Assembly (NCBI GenBank): GCA_964544635.1
Contig: CAZJCK010000032.1
Span: 1-35,743, forward strand
Source of the DNA: CAZJCK01 sp964544635
Lineage (GTDB): Bacteria; Zixibacteria; MSB-5A5; GN15; FEB-12
DNA length: 35,743 bases
Direction: 5' to 3'
Shown here: positions 6,312-13,610 of the stretch, one piece after another
How positions within the stretch are numbered: the first letter of the stretch is position 1
Layout of the letters: every line of letters begins with the position of its first letter
Notes under the pieces: model-generated
What the model saw: the letters and a program-made list of their open reading frames with translations, nothing else
Told to the model about the DNA's origin: nothing
Databases searched by the model: none
Position numbers and translations under genes: made by a program

Positions 6312-7520
6312 ATGCTGGTAGACCAGAATGATAAGGTCCGAGTCGATCGCTGGAAAATTGCACCGCATGTCATCGACCTGGAAACATCTATTATCCGTGA
6401 AATTCTCAAGTTCTCATCCCAGCCTGGGGTGATTTCGTTTGCCGGCGGCTTGCCCGCCGCCGAACTTTTCCCGCTCGACGATCTGAACAGGATCATGTCG
6501 CGGGTGATCGAAACCCACGGCCCCAAGTGCATGCAATACTCCCTCTCAATGGGCGTACCAGAACTGCGGGAGATCCTGGCCGAACGCGCCACCAGGCGCG
6601 GCACCCCGAGTGATGCCGCTAACATCCTCATGACCGCCGGCTCGCAACAGGCCCTCGAGCTGGTTGCCCGAGCCTTTATCGATCCCGGCGACTACGTCCT
6701 CACCGAGAATCCTACCTACGTCGGCGCCCTCCAGGCCTTCAACTACTACCAGGCCCGCTACGTGACCGTGCCGATGGACCACGAAGGGATGATCATCGAC
6801 GAAGTCGAAAAGCAACTTGTCAAGTACCGCCCCAAGATCATTTATACCGTCTCCAATTTCCAGAACCCGACCGGCATCACCATGTCGGAGCAGCGTCGCA
6901 TCGATCTGGTAAAACTCGGCACCCGGTACGATATCCCTATTGTCGACGACAACCCGTACGGCGATGTCCGCTTCGAAGGTGAACGTATCCCCACCCTCAA
7001 GTCGTTCGGCGGCGACGAAGTGATCGCCCTGCGTTCATTCTCGAAAGTACTTGCGCCCGGGTTCCGGCTGGGTTGGATGAACGGTCCCAAGCAGATCATG
7101 CCGCAGTTCGAGAAGGTCAAACAGTGCACCGACCTTCATACCAACACCTTCGTGCAGTACGTCTGCTACGAATACCTCAAAGCCGGCATGCTCGAGCCGC
7201 ATATCGAGAAGATCCGAGCCGACTATCGTGCCAAGCGCGACGTTATGCTCGAAACGATGAAAGAGCACTTCCCGTCGGAGGCGACCTGGACTCATCCCGA
7301 GGGCGGCCTGTTTGTCTGGGTCGAGTTGCCGAAGAACGTATCGGCGAAAGAACTGCTGCCAAAAGCGGTGCAGAAGAAGGTGGCGTATGTCTACGGCGAG
7401 CCGTTCTTTCCCAATGGCGGTGGCGAGAACACGATGCGCCTGAACTTCAGCACGGCGTCTCACGACCAGATCCGCGACGGCATCGCCCGCCTCGGCGCTC
7501 TGCTGAAAGAGAACATGTAG
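6312..7520 (+). CDS. PLP-dependent aminotransferase, class I/II, 2-aminoadipate/aromatic type
   Basis: A 402-aa fold-type I aminotransferase. GGAGGA ends eight bases before the ATG. Features in order: VISFAGGLPAAELFP substrate-loop motif (typical of the LysN/KAT/MocR subgroup), MQYSLSMGVPELREIL, TAGSQQALELVARAFIDPGD, ENPTYVGALQAF, YTVSNFQNPTGITMS, the cofactor aspartate region IVDDNPYGDVRFEG, and the Schiff-base Lys245 in SFSKVLAPGFRLGW. Relatives transfer amino groups from 2-aminoadipate, branched-chain or aromatic amino acids to 2-oxoglutarate. With tryptophan and shikimate genes nearby, an aromatic or broad substrate range is plausible, but the sequence alone does not fix it. Confidence 0.9.
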   Translation: MLVDQNDKVRVDRWKIAPHVIDLETSIIREILKFSSQPGVISFAGGLPAAELFPLDDLNRIMSRVIETHGPKCMQYSLSMGVPELREILAERATRRGTPSDAANILMTAGSQQALELVARAFIDPGDYVLTENPTYVGALQAFNYYQARYVTVPMDHEGMIIDEVEKQLVKYRPKIIYTVSNFQNPTGITMSEQRRIDLVKLGTRYDIPIVDDNPYGDVRFEGERIPTLKSFGGDEVIALRSFSKVLAPGFRLGWMNGPKQIMPQFEKVKQCTDLHTNTFVQYVCYEYLKAGMLEPHIEKIRADYRAKRDVMLETMKEHFPSEATWTHPEGGLFVWVELPKNVSAKELLPKAVQKKVAYVYGEPFFPNGGGENTMRLNFSTASHDQIRDGIARLGALLKENM

Positions 7521-7553
7521 CCGCGACTGACGCTCTCGCCAAATTCCGCGTAG

Positions 7554-7583
7554 GGCAGGCTCCGCCCCGGGAGCCTGCCGTCT
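7554..7583. repeat. Hairpin repeat, copy C
   Basis: 30 bases: GGGCAGGCTCCGCCCCGGGA + GCCTGCCGTC. A perfect 10-bp stem GGCAGGCTCC/GGAGCCTGCC. Same length and ends as copy B, 3.6 kb away. Confidence 0.75.
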
Positions 7584-7611
7584 TTCAAAGCGCTAAATAC
7601 AAACTCGGCCG

Positions 7612-7691
7612 AGGTGCCCCACCTCCAGCTGAGCCCTTTAACTCGCAGGTCGGGGTTCCGAGTTCGCCTCCGGCGGACGAGAAACCCGACT
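7612..7691. repeat. Paired intergenic palindromes before doxX
   Basis: First, GAGGTG/CACCTC (7612-7625), a very tight hairpin. Second, a long imperfect hairpin opened by GTCGGGGTT (7649 onward) and closed by AAACCCGAC (7682-7690), with an inner GTTCGCC/GGCGGAC. The left flank TCGCAGGTC is also present in the 3974-3980 area. These look like the same kind of extragenic palindromes as in the 3.5-4.0 kb gap. Confidence 0.5.
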
Positions 7692-7713
7692 GTGGAACGC
7701 TGCATACTTTCCC

Positions 7714-7742
7714 TTTACATAATCTGCTTCATCACTGATACT
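7714..7742 (+). promoter_or_regulatory. Possible promoter giving a leaderless doxX mRNA
   Basis: TTTACA (7714-7719), a 17-base spacer and GATACT (7737-7742). Only six bases separate the -10 box from the ATG at 7749, so a start at the normal distance would fall on the initiation codon. No Shine-Dalgarno is present. Confidence 0.4.
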
Positions 7743-7748
7743 ACCCCC

Positions 7749-8246
7749 ATGCCGATACCCTCAAGCCAACCCGGCATCCTCACTCGCCTGACTGAAACCA
7801 CCGCCCCAAGCGCAACTCTGCTCATACGTCTCGCTGTGGGCGCGGTCTTCGTTTCTGAAGGCATCCAGAAGTTTCTCTATCCGGCGGTTCGGGGGTCAGG
7901 ACGATTCGAGTCGATCGGTCTGCCGGCGCCCGATATTCTCGCGACGTTTGTCGGCAGTGTCGAGATAATAGCCGGCCTGATGGTCCTTGTGGGTCTGTTG
8001 ACGCGAGTAGGCGCCTTGATGCTTGGAATTGTCATGCTGACAGCAATCGTTACCACCAAGATCCCGATCCTCCTGGGCAACGCCTATTGGGGATTGAACG
8101 TCCGCGAATTGTCGAGCTATGGATTTTGGTCGATGGCTCACGCCTCCCGCACCGACTTCGCGATGTTTCTCGGCTCGCTATTTCTCTTGATCACCGGCCC
8201 CGGCCCCTATTCGATCGATCAACGCATTTCTTCGAGGCAGGCATAA
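7749..8246 (+). CDS. DoxX family membrane protein
   Basis: A 165-aa protein with four hydrophobic segments and the DoxX signatures LLIRLAVGAVFVSEGIQKF, an RFESIGLPAP loop, FVGSVEIIAGLMVLVGLLTR and a Gly-Pro near the end (ITGPGPYSIDQ). DoxX proteins are small inner-membrane proteins; some are linked to quinone or thiol redox reactions, but most have no assigned role. The ATG at 7749 is chosen because the longer open frame runs back through repeat DNA. There is no ribosome site; the -10-like box lies directly before the ATG. It stands alone between two repeat-bearing gaps. Confidence 0.85.
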   Translation: MPIPSSQPGILTRLTETTAPSATLLIRLAVGAVFVSEGIQKFLYPAVRGSGRFESIGLPAPDILATFVGSVEIIAGLMVLVGLLTRVGALMLGIVMLTAIVTTKIPILLGNAYWGLNVRELSSYGFWSMAHASRTDFAMFLGSLFLLITGPGPYSIDQRISSRQA

Positions 8247-8255
8247 CTCTGGTCT

Positions 8256-8275
8256 CCCCGGGTGCTGACCCGGGG
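8256..8275. repeat. CCCCGGGT-GCTG-ACCCGGGG palindrome
   Basis: A perfect 8-bp stem (8256-8263 with 8268-8275), 10 bases after the doxX stop. There is no T run, so it is more likely a repeat than a terminator. Confidence 0.5.
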
Positions 8276-8315
8276 CCCAAGCCTCATACCACCAAAGACA
8301 TCATCACAAGCGTCA

Positions 8316-8354
8316 GCGGGTACCCCGTCCGGGGCTCGTCACTCCGCCTTTTTT
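8316..8354 (+). terminator. Possible terminator of doxX
   Basis: The outer GCGG (8316-8319) can pair with CCGC (8344-8347) around an inner CCCC/GGGG hairpin, and six T follow at 8349-8354. The fold is not a simple stem, so confidence is low. Confidence 0.3.
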
Positions 8355-8355
8355 A

Positions 8356-8384
8356 TTGCCCAACCTCGAATCTTCCCCTACATA
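8356..8384 (+). promoter_or_regulatory. Possible promoter of the dapF-trp-aro run, leaderless
   Basis: TTGCCC (8356-8361), a 17-base spacer and TACATA (8379-8384). Seven bases separate it from the ATG at 8392. The 30 bases before the ATG hold no Shine-Dalgarno. If used, the long biosynthetic operon starts with a leaderless mRNA and has no room for an attenuator or T-box. Confidence 0.4.
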
Positions 8385-8391
8385 CACCCTC

Positions 8392-9231
8392 ATGAAAACC
8401 GCCTTCGCCAAATACCATGCCCTCCTCAACGATTTCCTCGTTCTGGAAGCTAAGGACGCACGACTAAAGCAGGACGAAATCCCCGATTTCGCGATTCATG
8501 CCTGCGAACGCAACGCAGGTATCGGCGCCGACGGTATCCTTTATCTCTCAAAATCCGACACTGCCGACTGCAAAATCGACGTCTACAACGCCGACGGTTC
8601 CTGGGCCGAGAAATCCGGCAACGGCCTGCGCATCGCCGCCGCCCACGTCCACCGCAAGGATCGCCGAACGCGAAACTTTTCGTTCGAAACCGCCAACTCC
8701 GTCGATGAAACAAACATTCTCGACTCCGATGACCGCACTTTCTCGGTCCGCGTCAGCATGGGCCAACCAAGTTTCGAAACCAAATCGGTGCCGATGAAGT
8801 CCAGCGCCCCCCACCACATCCACACCCCCCTCACAGTCGGCGGTCTCGATTTCCCGGTCACCTGCCTCTCGGTCGGCAATCCCCATTGTGTCCTGTTCGT
8901 CGACAACTTCGACTTCGACTGGGAGGAACTGGGCTACGAAATCGAACACCATCCCGCGTTCCCCGAACGGACCAATGTCGAGTTCGTCAAGGTGGTGACG
9001 CGCAAGAAGATAAAAGTGGCCGAGTGGGAACGCGGCGCCGGCCCGACCGGTTCCTCTGGAACCGGCGCCGCTGCCGCTGTCTGCGCCGCTGTCATGCTGG
9101 GTCAGGCCGAGCGCACCTGCAGCGTCGAATTCGAACCGGGCACGCTGGAGATACACTGGAACGAACAAACCGACCTCATCGAACTGACCGGGCCGGTCGA
9201 GCTGGTCGCTGAAGGGACGATATACCTGTAG
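8392..9231 (+). CDS. DapF-fold epimerase homologue lacking both catalytic cysteines
   Basis: A 279-aa protein with full-length similarity to diaminopimelate epimerase, which interconverts LL- and meso-diaminopimelate for lysine and cell wall. Substrate-binding landmarks are kept: Asn in YHALLNDFLV, GIGADG, Asn in YNADGS, VGNPHCV, Asn in RTNVEFV and Glu-Arg in WERGAG. The two Cys that act as the acid/base pair are both Ser. The usual CGNG motif reads SGNG (Ser75, TCC), and the usual GE-T-x-x-C-GTG reads GPTGSSGTG (Ser222, TCT). The ATG at 8392 is chosen because it gives the family N-terminus. Its stop overlaps the trpE GTG by one base. It may be a slow DAP epimerase, act on another substrate, or be inactive; calling it plain dapF would hide this. 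Confidence 0.85.
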   Translation: MKTAFAKYHALLNDFLVLEAKDARLKQDEIPDFAIHACERNAGIGADGILYLSKSDTADCKIDVYNADGSWAEKSGNGLRIAAAHVHRKDRRTRNFSFETANSVDETNILDSDDRTFSVRVSMGQPSFETKSVPMKSSAPHHIHTPLTVGGLDFPVTCLSVGNPHCVLFVDNFDFDWEELGYEIEHHPAFPERTNVEFVKVVTRKKIKVAEWERGAGPTGSSGTGAAAAVCAAVMLGQAERTCSVEFEPGTLEIHWNEQTDLIELTGPVELVAEGTIYL

Positions 9232-10697
9232 TGCTGACACTCTCCGATATTCAGAAGCTCAACAATAAGGGGAATGTCATCCCCCTGCACAAACGGATTC
9301 CGGCCGATCTCGACACCCCGGTGTCCGCCTACCTCAAACTCCGTGGTCGCAGCAAACAGTCGTTCCTCCTCGAGTCGGTCGAGGGAGGGGAGACCCTGGC
9401 GCGCTATTCCTTCCTCGGTTTCAATCCGTTTCTCGTCATCGAAGGCACCAACGACGGTGTCACCCTCATCCAGAACCGCAAGCGCCGCACCATCGAAGTC
9501 TCGCCGATTGAGTTCGTGAAAGAGTTGTTCGAGCAATACAAACCGGTGCCGCTCCACGACTTGCCGCGCTTCACCGGCGGCGCTGTCGGCTATTTCGGCT
9601 ACGATACCATCCGCTGGATTGAGGAGCTCCCCGACAACAACCCCGACCTGATCGGCCTTCCTGATCTCCGGCTCGGCCTCTTCCGCGAGGTGGTCGCCTT
9701 CGATCACTCCAAGCAGGAAATCGTGATCATCGCCAATATCCTGCACGACAAGGGGAAGAAGGGCCTTAAACAGAAATACGCCGACGCCAGGAAGGCCATC
9801 CACGATATGGAGACCCGTCTCAAGAAACCGCTCCCCAAACAGAAGCCACTTCCCAAGGGCAAGCGCACCCGGCTCGAACCGCACTACACGCGTAAGGAGT
9901 TCGAGACGATGGTGCGCAGGGCCAAGAAATACATCTACGAGGGCGACATCTTCCAGGTCGTCATTTCACAAACGTGGCATGTCGACTCTAAGCGTGACGC
10001 TCTCTCGGTCTACCGCCGCCTTCGGCGCATCAACCCGTCGCCGTACATGTTCCTGCTCACCTTTGGTGACGACGCCGTCGTCGGCGCCTCCCCTGAAATG
10101 CTGGTGCGCATCGAAAACCAGCGGATCGAGAATCGCCCCATCGCCGGCACCCGGCCACGTGGCAAAGATGCCGCCGAGGACAAAGCACTCGAACTCGACA
10201 TGCTCAACGACGAAAAGGAGGTCGCCGAGCACACCATGCTCCTCGACCTGGGCCGTAACGACATCGGACGCGTCAGCCGACCGGGCGGTGTGAAAGTTGA
10301 ACAACAGATGATGGTCGAACGTTACTCCCACGTTATGCACCTCGTATCAATCGTGAGCGGACAACTGAAAAAAGAGATCGGCGCCATCGAGGGGCACTAC
10401 GCCTGTTTCCCCGCCGGTACCCTCTCGGGCGCACCCAAAGTGCGCGCGATGGAGATCATCGACGAACTCGAAAAGGAGCGTCGCGGCGTCTACGCCGGCT
10501 CCATTGGCTATATCGATTTCTGGGGTAACCTCGACGCCTGCGTGGCGATACGTTTGCTCGTCAAACGCAAGAACCGCTATGTAATTCAGGCCGGTGCCGG
10601 TATTGTCGCCGACAGCAAACCGGCCCGGGAATTCCGCGAGTCCGAGAACAAGGCCCACGCCATGGTCGAAGCAGTCATCGGAGACGATTACATATGA
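9231..10697 (+). CDS. trpE: Anthranilate synthase component I
   Basis: A 488-aa protein of the chorismate-binding family. With TrpG it turns chorismate and glutamine into anthranilate, the first step of tryptophan synthesis. The LLES motif (about residues 46-49) and INPSPYMFLL form the tryptophan feedback site in known TrpE proteins, so feedback inhibition is expected. The catalytic half shows PIAGTRPRGKD, DEKEVAEHTMLLDLGRNDIG, the MHLVSIVSG loop, FPAGTLSGAPKVRAMEIIDELE and VQAGAGIV-like QAGAGIVADS. The start is GTG at 9231, sharing one base with the stop of the epimerase gene. It overlaps trpG by four bases (ATGA), so TrpE and TrpG are probably made in matched amounts. Confidence 0.96.
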   Translation: MLTLSDIQKLNNKGNVIPLHKRIPADLDTPVSAYLKLRGRSKQSFLLESVEGGETLARYSFLGFNPFLVIEGTNDGVTLIQNRKRRTIEVSPIEFVKELFEQYKPVPLHDLPRFTGGAVGYFGYDTIRWIEELPDNNPDLIGLPDLRLGLFREVVAFDHSKQEIVIIANILHDKGKKGLKQKYADARKAIHDMETRLKKPLPKQKPLPKGKRTRLEPHYTRKEFETMVRRAKKYIYEGDIFQVVISQTWHVDSKRDALSVYRRLRRINPSPYMFLLTFGDDAVVGASPEMLVRIENQRIENRPIAGTRPRGKDAAEDKALELDMLNDEKEVAEHTMLLDLGRNDIGRVSRPGGVKVEQQMMVERYSHVMHLVSIVSGQLKKEIGAIEGHYACFPAGTLSGAPKVRAMEIIDELEKERRGVYAGSIGYIDFWGNLDACVAIRLLVKRKNRYVIQAGAGIVADSKPAREFRESENKAHAMVEAVIGDDYI

Positions 10698-11260
10698 CTT
10701 TCATGCTCGACAACTACGACTCCTTCACGTACAACCTTGTACAGTACCTCGCCGAGTTGGGGGCCGATGTCCAGGTAGCACGCAACGACGAGCTCACGGT
10801 CGCCGACATCGAGAAACTCGCACCACGCGCGATCGTGTTGTCGCCGGGGCCGGGTCGGCCCCACCAGGCAGGAATCATGAACGAGTTGATCAAGGCAATG
10901 GCCGGACGTGTCCCCATCCTCGGTGTCTGCCTCGGCCACCAGGGAATCGGCGAGGTATTTGGCGGCAAAGTCGACTATGCGCCATCGCTCATGCACGGCA
11001 AGACCTCGGCCATTACCCACGACAGTTCGACGCTCTTTAAGAGTGTACCTTCGCCGTTCATCGCCACCCGCTACCACTCGCTGGTGCTCAACCGCCAGTC
11101 GATACCGACGGAGTTTAAGATTACCGCGGAATCGGCCGACGGTGTGGTACAGGCAATCGAGCATACCACGATGCCGCTCTACGGCGTGCAGTATCATCCC
11201 GAATCGATCATGACGCCCGACGGCAAGCGCATGCTGCGAAACTTTTTGGATACGCTGTGA
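10694..11260 (+). CDS. trpG: Anthranilate synthase component II (glutamine amidotransferase)
   Basis: A 188-aa class I glutamine amidotransferase. It starts with the family signature LDNYDSFTYNLVQYL, has the oxyanion region LSPGPGRP, the nucleophile Cys79 in GVCLGHQ and the His-Glu pair in YHPESI. It releases ammonia from glutamine and passes it to TrpE. In some bacteria the same subunit also serves PabB in folate synthesis; no pabB is in the window, so a double role cannot be judged. It overlaps trpE by ATGA and is overlapped by trpD (GTGA). Confidence 0.96.
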   Translation: MTFMLDNYDSFTYNLVQYLAELGADVQVARNDELTVADIEKLAPRAIVLSPGPGRPHQAGIMNELIKAMAGRVPILGVCLGHQGIGEVFGGKVDYAPSLMHGKTSAITHDSSTLFKSVPSPFIATRYHSLVLNRQSIPTEFKITAESADGVVQAIEHTTMPLYGVQYHPESIMTPDGKRMLRNFLDTL

Positions 11261-12279
11261 TCATCAAGGAATACATCAAAAAGGCGACCCACGGCGAAGA
11301 CCTGACGCGCAAGGAAGCCCGCGACGCCATGGACAACATCATGTGCGGCGAGGCTACCCCCGCCCAGGTGGCCGGATTGATCATCGGCCTGAAAATGAAA
11401 GGGGAGAGGGCCGAAGAAGTCGCCGGCTTTGTTGAGTCGATGCGCCGGCACGCCAACAGCATCACACTCAACGATAAAAACGCCGTCGACGGTTGTGGCA
11501 CCGGCGGCGACGGTTCCCATAGCTTCAATATCTCCACTGCCGCCTCACTCGTAGCCGCCTCTGCCGGGGTGACGGTCGCCAAGCACGGCAACCGTTCGGT
11601 CAGTTCCAAGTGCGGCTCGGCCGATCTGCTCGAAGCGACCGGCGGACGCATCGATGCCGACCCTGACCACTGCCGCCAGATCATCAACGACGTCGGCTTC
11701 GGTTTCCTCTTCGCCCCCAAGTTCCATCCCGCGATGAGACACGCCGTCACACCCCGTCGCGAACTCGGTGTCCGCACTATCTTCAACATCCTCGGCCCGA
11801 TGACCAACCCTGCCGGCGTGAAGCGCCAGGTCATCGGCGTCTACTCCCGCGACCTGCTGCCTCTCATGGCCGACGTTCTCCAGGCGACCGGCTCGGAACA
11901 CGTCATCGTTGCGCACTCCCGCGACGGTTTCGATGAGTTCTCCATCTCTGCGCCTACCGACTACATCGAAGTCACAGCGAAGAGCCGGAGTGACAAAACA
12001 CTCGACATCACCGATATCGGTCTCGAAACACATCCCGCCGACGAACTGGCCGGCGACGATGCCGAGGTCAACCTGGCCATCCTCAGACAACTGCTCGACG
12101 GCCACAAGAATGGCGTTCGCTCCGCGGTCGCCCTCAACGCCGGTGTCATGATTTATGTCGCCGGCAAGGCAGAGTCGATCAGGGACGGTGTCCAAAGCGC
12201 TCTCGCCGCCATAAACTCCGGCGCTGCCCGCACTCTCCTGCAACAGTGGGTGGACAGATCGCGCGCCTCAGCACTATGA
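11257..12279 (+). CDS. trpD: Anthranilate phosphoribosyltransferase
   Basis: A 340-aa enzyme joining anthranilate and PRPP, second step of the tryptophan branch. The GTG start overlaps the trpG stop. Key motifs: the N-terminal helical domain (TRKEARDAMDNIMCGEATPAQVAG), the PRPP-binding DGCGTGGDGSHSFNIST loop, VAKHGNRSVSSKCGSADLLEATG, the anthranilate-channel region FAPKFHPAMRHAVTPRRELGVRTIFNILGPMTNP and GFDEFS. Length and motifs are those of an active family member. It is followed by an ATGA overlap with an MFS transporter gene that interrupts the usual trpD-trpC order. Confidence 0.96.
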   Translation: MIIKEYIKKATHGEDLTRKEARDAMDNIMCGEATPAQVAGLIIGLKMKGERAEEVAGFVESMRRHANSITLNDKNAVDGCGTGGDGSHSFNISTAASLVAASAGVTVAKHGNRSVSSKCGSADLLEATGGRIDADPDHCRQIINDVGFGFLFAPKFHPAMRHAVTPRRELGVRTIFNILGPMTNPAGVKRQVIGVYSRDLLPLMADVLQATGSEHVIVAHSRDGFDEFSISAPTDYIEVTAKSRSDKTLDITDIGLETHPADELAGDDAEVNLAILRQLLDGHKNGVRSAVALNAGVMIYVAGKAESIRDGVQSALAAINSGAARTLLQQWVDRSRASAL

Positions 12280-13610
12280 GCCGTCATACTACCGACAAAG
12301 ACGCCGCCACCAAATCTGTTGTTTCCGAATCACGTTACCGCGGCCCCCTGGGGGTGGTGCGGGAATACCTCGACGCCGTAAAACTCTTCTCACGCAACAT
12401 CCGACTCTATCTTTTTGGCTCCTTTCTGATGGGCCTGAACTTCCACGTCTTCGTGCTCCTGCTAAACCTCTACCTGCGCGACCTCGGTTTTACCGAAGGC
12501 GATATCGGCCAGGTCCTCTCGATGCGTGCTGTCGGGATGACGATTATTGCCATTCCCGCCGCCATCCTCATCGCCCGCGTCCGCCTCAAGCCGATCCTGC
12601 TCACGGCGTCGGTTCTCTTCGCCATTTTCAGCTTTTTCATTACCACCGCCGAAGAATTCTATCTCCTGCTCACCTTCTCGCTGCTGTCCGGCATGTCCTT
12701 CGCTTTTTACCGTGTCGCCGGCGGCCCCTTCTTTATGCGCAACACCGGGAAGATCGAACGCACCCACGTTTTCTCGATGTCGTTCGGTATGATGGTCCTC
12801 GCCGGCATGGTCGGCTCGTTCTTCGCCGGGCGCACGGCCGAACTCCTCGGCAGCTGGACCGGCGACATCGTCCTTGGCTACCGCTATACGCTTTACCTCG
12901 GAATCGCCATGAGCCTGTTGTCTCTCGTACCTTTCGCCCTGATCAAAGCCGCCAAGCCGTCGGCCGAAGAACGCCAGCTCAACGTTTCACTCGGCATCAT
13001 CAAGCAGCGCTGGCGCCAATACTTCAAGATCACCTTTGCGAATTTCATTGTTGGTCTCGGTGCCGGCCTGATCATTCCGTTCCTCAACCTCTATTACCGC
13101 GACCGCTTTGGCCTCACCGCCGACACTATCGGCGACTACTACGCCATCCTCGGGATCGGTACCTTCACCGGCTCCATCGTCGGCCCAATCCTCGCCTCAC
13201 GTCTTGGTTTAGTGCGTACTGTCGTCATGACCCAACTCGCCTCCATACCGTTCATGCTCATTCTCGCCCACAGCTACGTGCTGCCGCTGGTTGTCGTCGC
13301 TTTTGTCCTGCGCGGCGGACTGATGAACATGGGCGTGCCGATCACCCACAACCTCGGCCTCGAACTGACCGAGGAGCACGAACACGGCCTCGTCAACGCC
13401 CTGTTAACCGTCGCCTGGACGTCGTCATGGATGTTCTCCGCCGCTATCGGTGGCGAGCTGATCGAGCGCTTCGGTTATGCCCTCACCATGGACATCACAA
13501 TCGCGCTCTACGTAATCTCTTCACTTGTCTATTACTGGTTTTTCCGCAACATTGAGTACCGCAGCAGTGAATCACGCAGATGGGAAATTGCCCGCGAGGA
13601 CTTCCATTGA
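12276..13610 (+). CDS. MFS transporter embedded in the trp operon
   Basis: A 444-aa polytopic protein with 11-12 hydrophobic segments and a soluble N-terminus of about 40 residues. The first half has the MFS layout (YLRDLGFTEGDIGQVLSMRAVGMTIIAIPAAILIARVRLKPILL: helix 1-2 loop, then a basic loop), repeated in the second half (YYRDRFGLTADTIGDYYAILGIGTFTGSIVGPILASRLGLVRT). The ATG at 12276 is chosen because it overlaps the trpD stop as ATGA, and trpC follows with a TTGA overlap, so it is translationally locked between trpD and trpC. That position suggests it moves tryptophan, a precursor or a related aromatic compound, but the family does not give the substrate. No known Trp exporter is recognisable by sequence. 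Confidence 0.88.
   Translation: MSRHTTDKDAATKSVVSESRYRGPLGVVREYLDAVKLFSRNIRLYLFGSFLMGLNFHVFVLLLNLYLRDLGFTEGDIGQVLSMRAVGMTIIAIPAAILIARVRLKPILLTASVLFAIFSFFITTAEEFYLLLTFSLLSGMSFAFYRVAGGPFFMRNTGKIERTHVFSMSFGMMVLAGMVGSFFAGRTAELLGSWTGDIVLGYRYTLYLGIAMSLLSLVPFALIKAAKPSAEERQLNVSLGIIKQRWRQYFKITFANFIVGLGAGLIIPFLNLYYRDRFGLTADTIGDYYAILGIGTFTGSIVGPILASRLGLVRTVVMTQLASIPFMLILAHSYVLPLVVVAFVLRGGLMNMGVPITHNLGLELTEEHEHGLVNALLTVAWTSSWMFSAAIGGELIERFGYALTMDITIALYVISSLVYYWFFRNIEYRSSESRRWEIAREDFH

Noticed and set aside
8247..8391. Trp attenuator or T-box before the operon
   Set aside because: No leader peptide with Trp codons and no T-box sequence; the promoter-like pair lies right at the first ATG.
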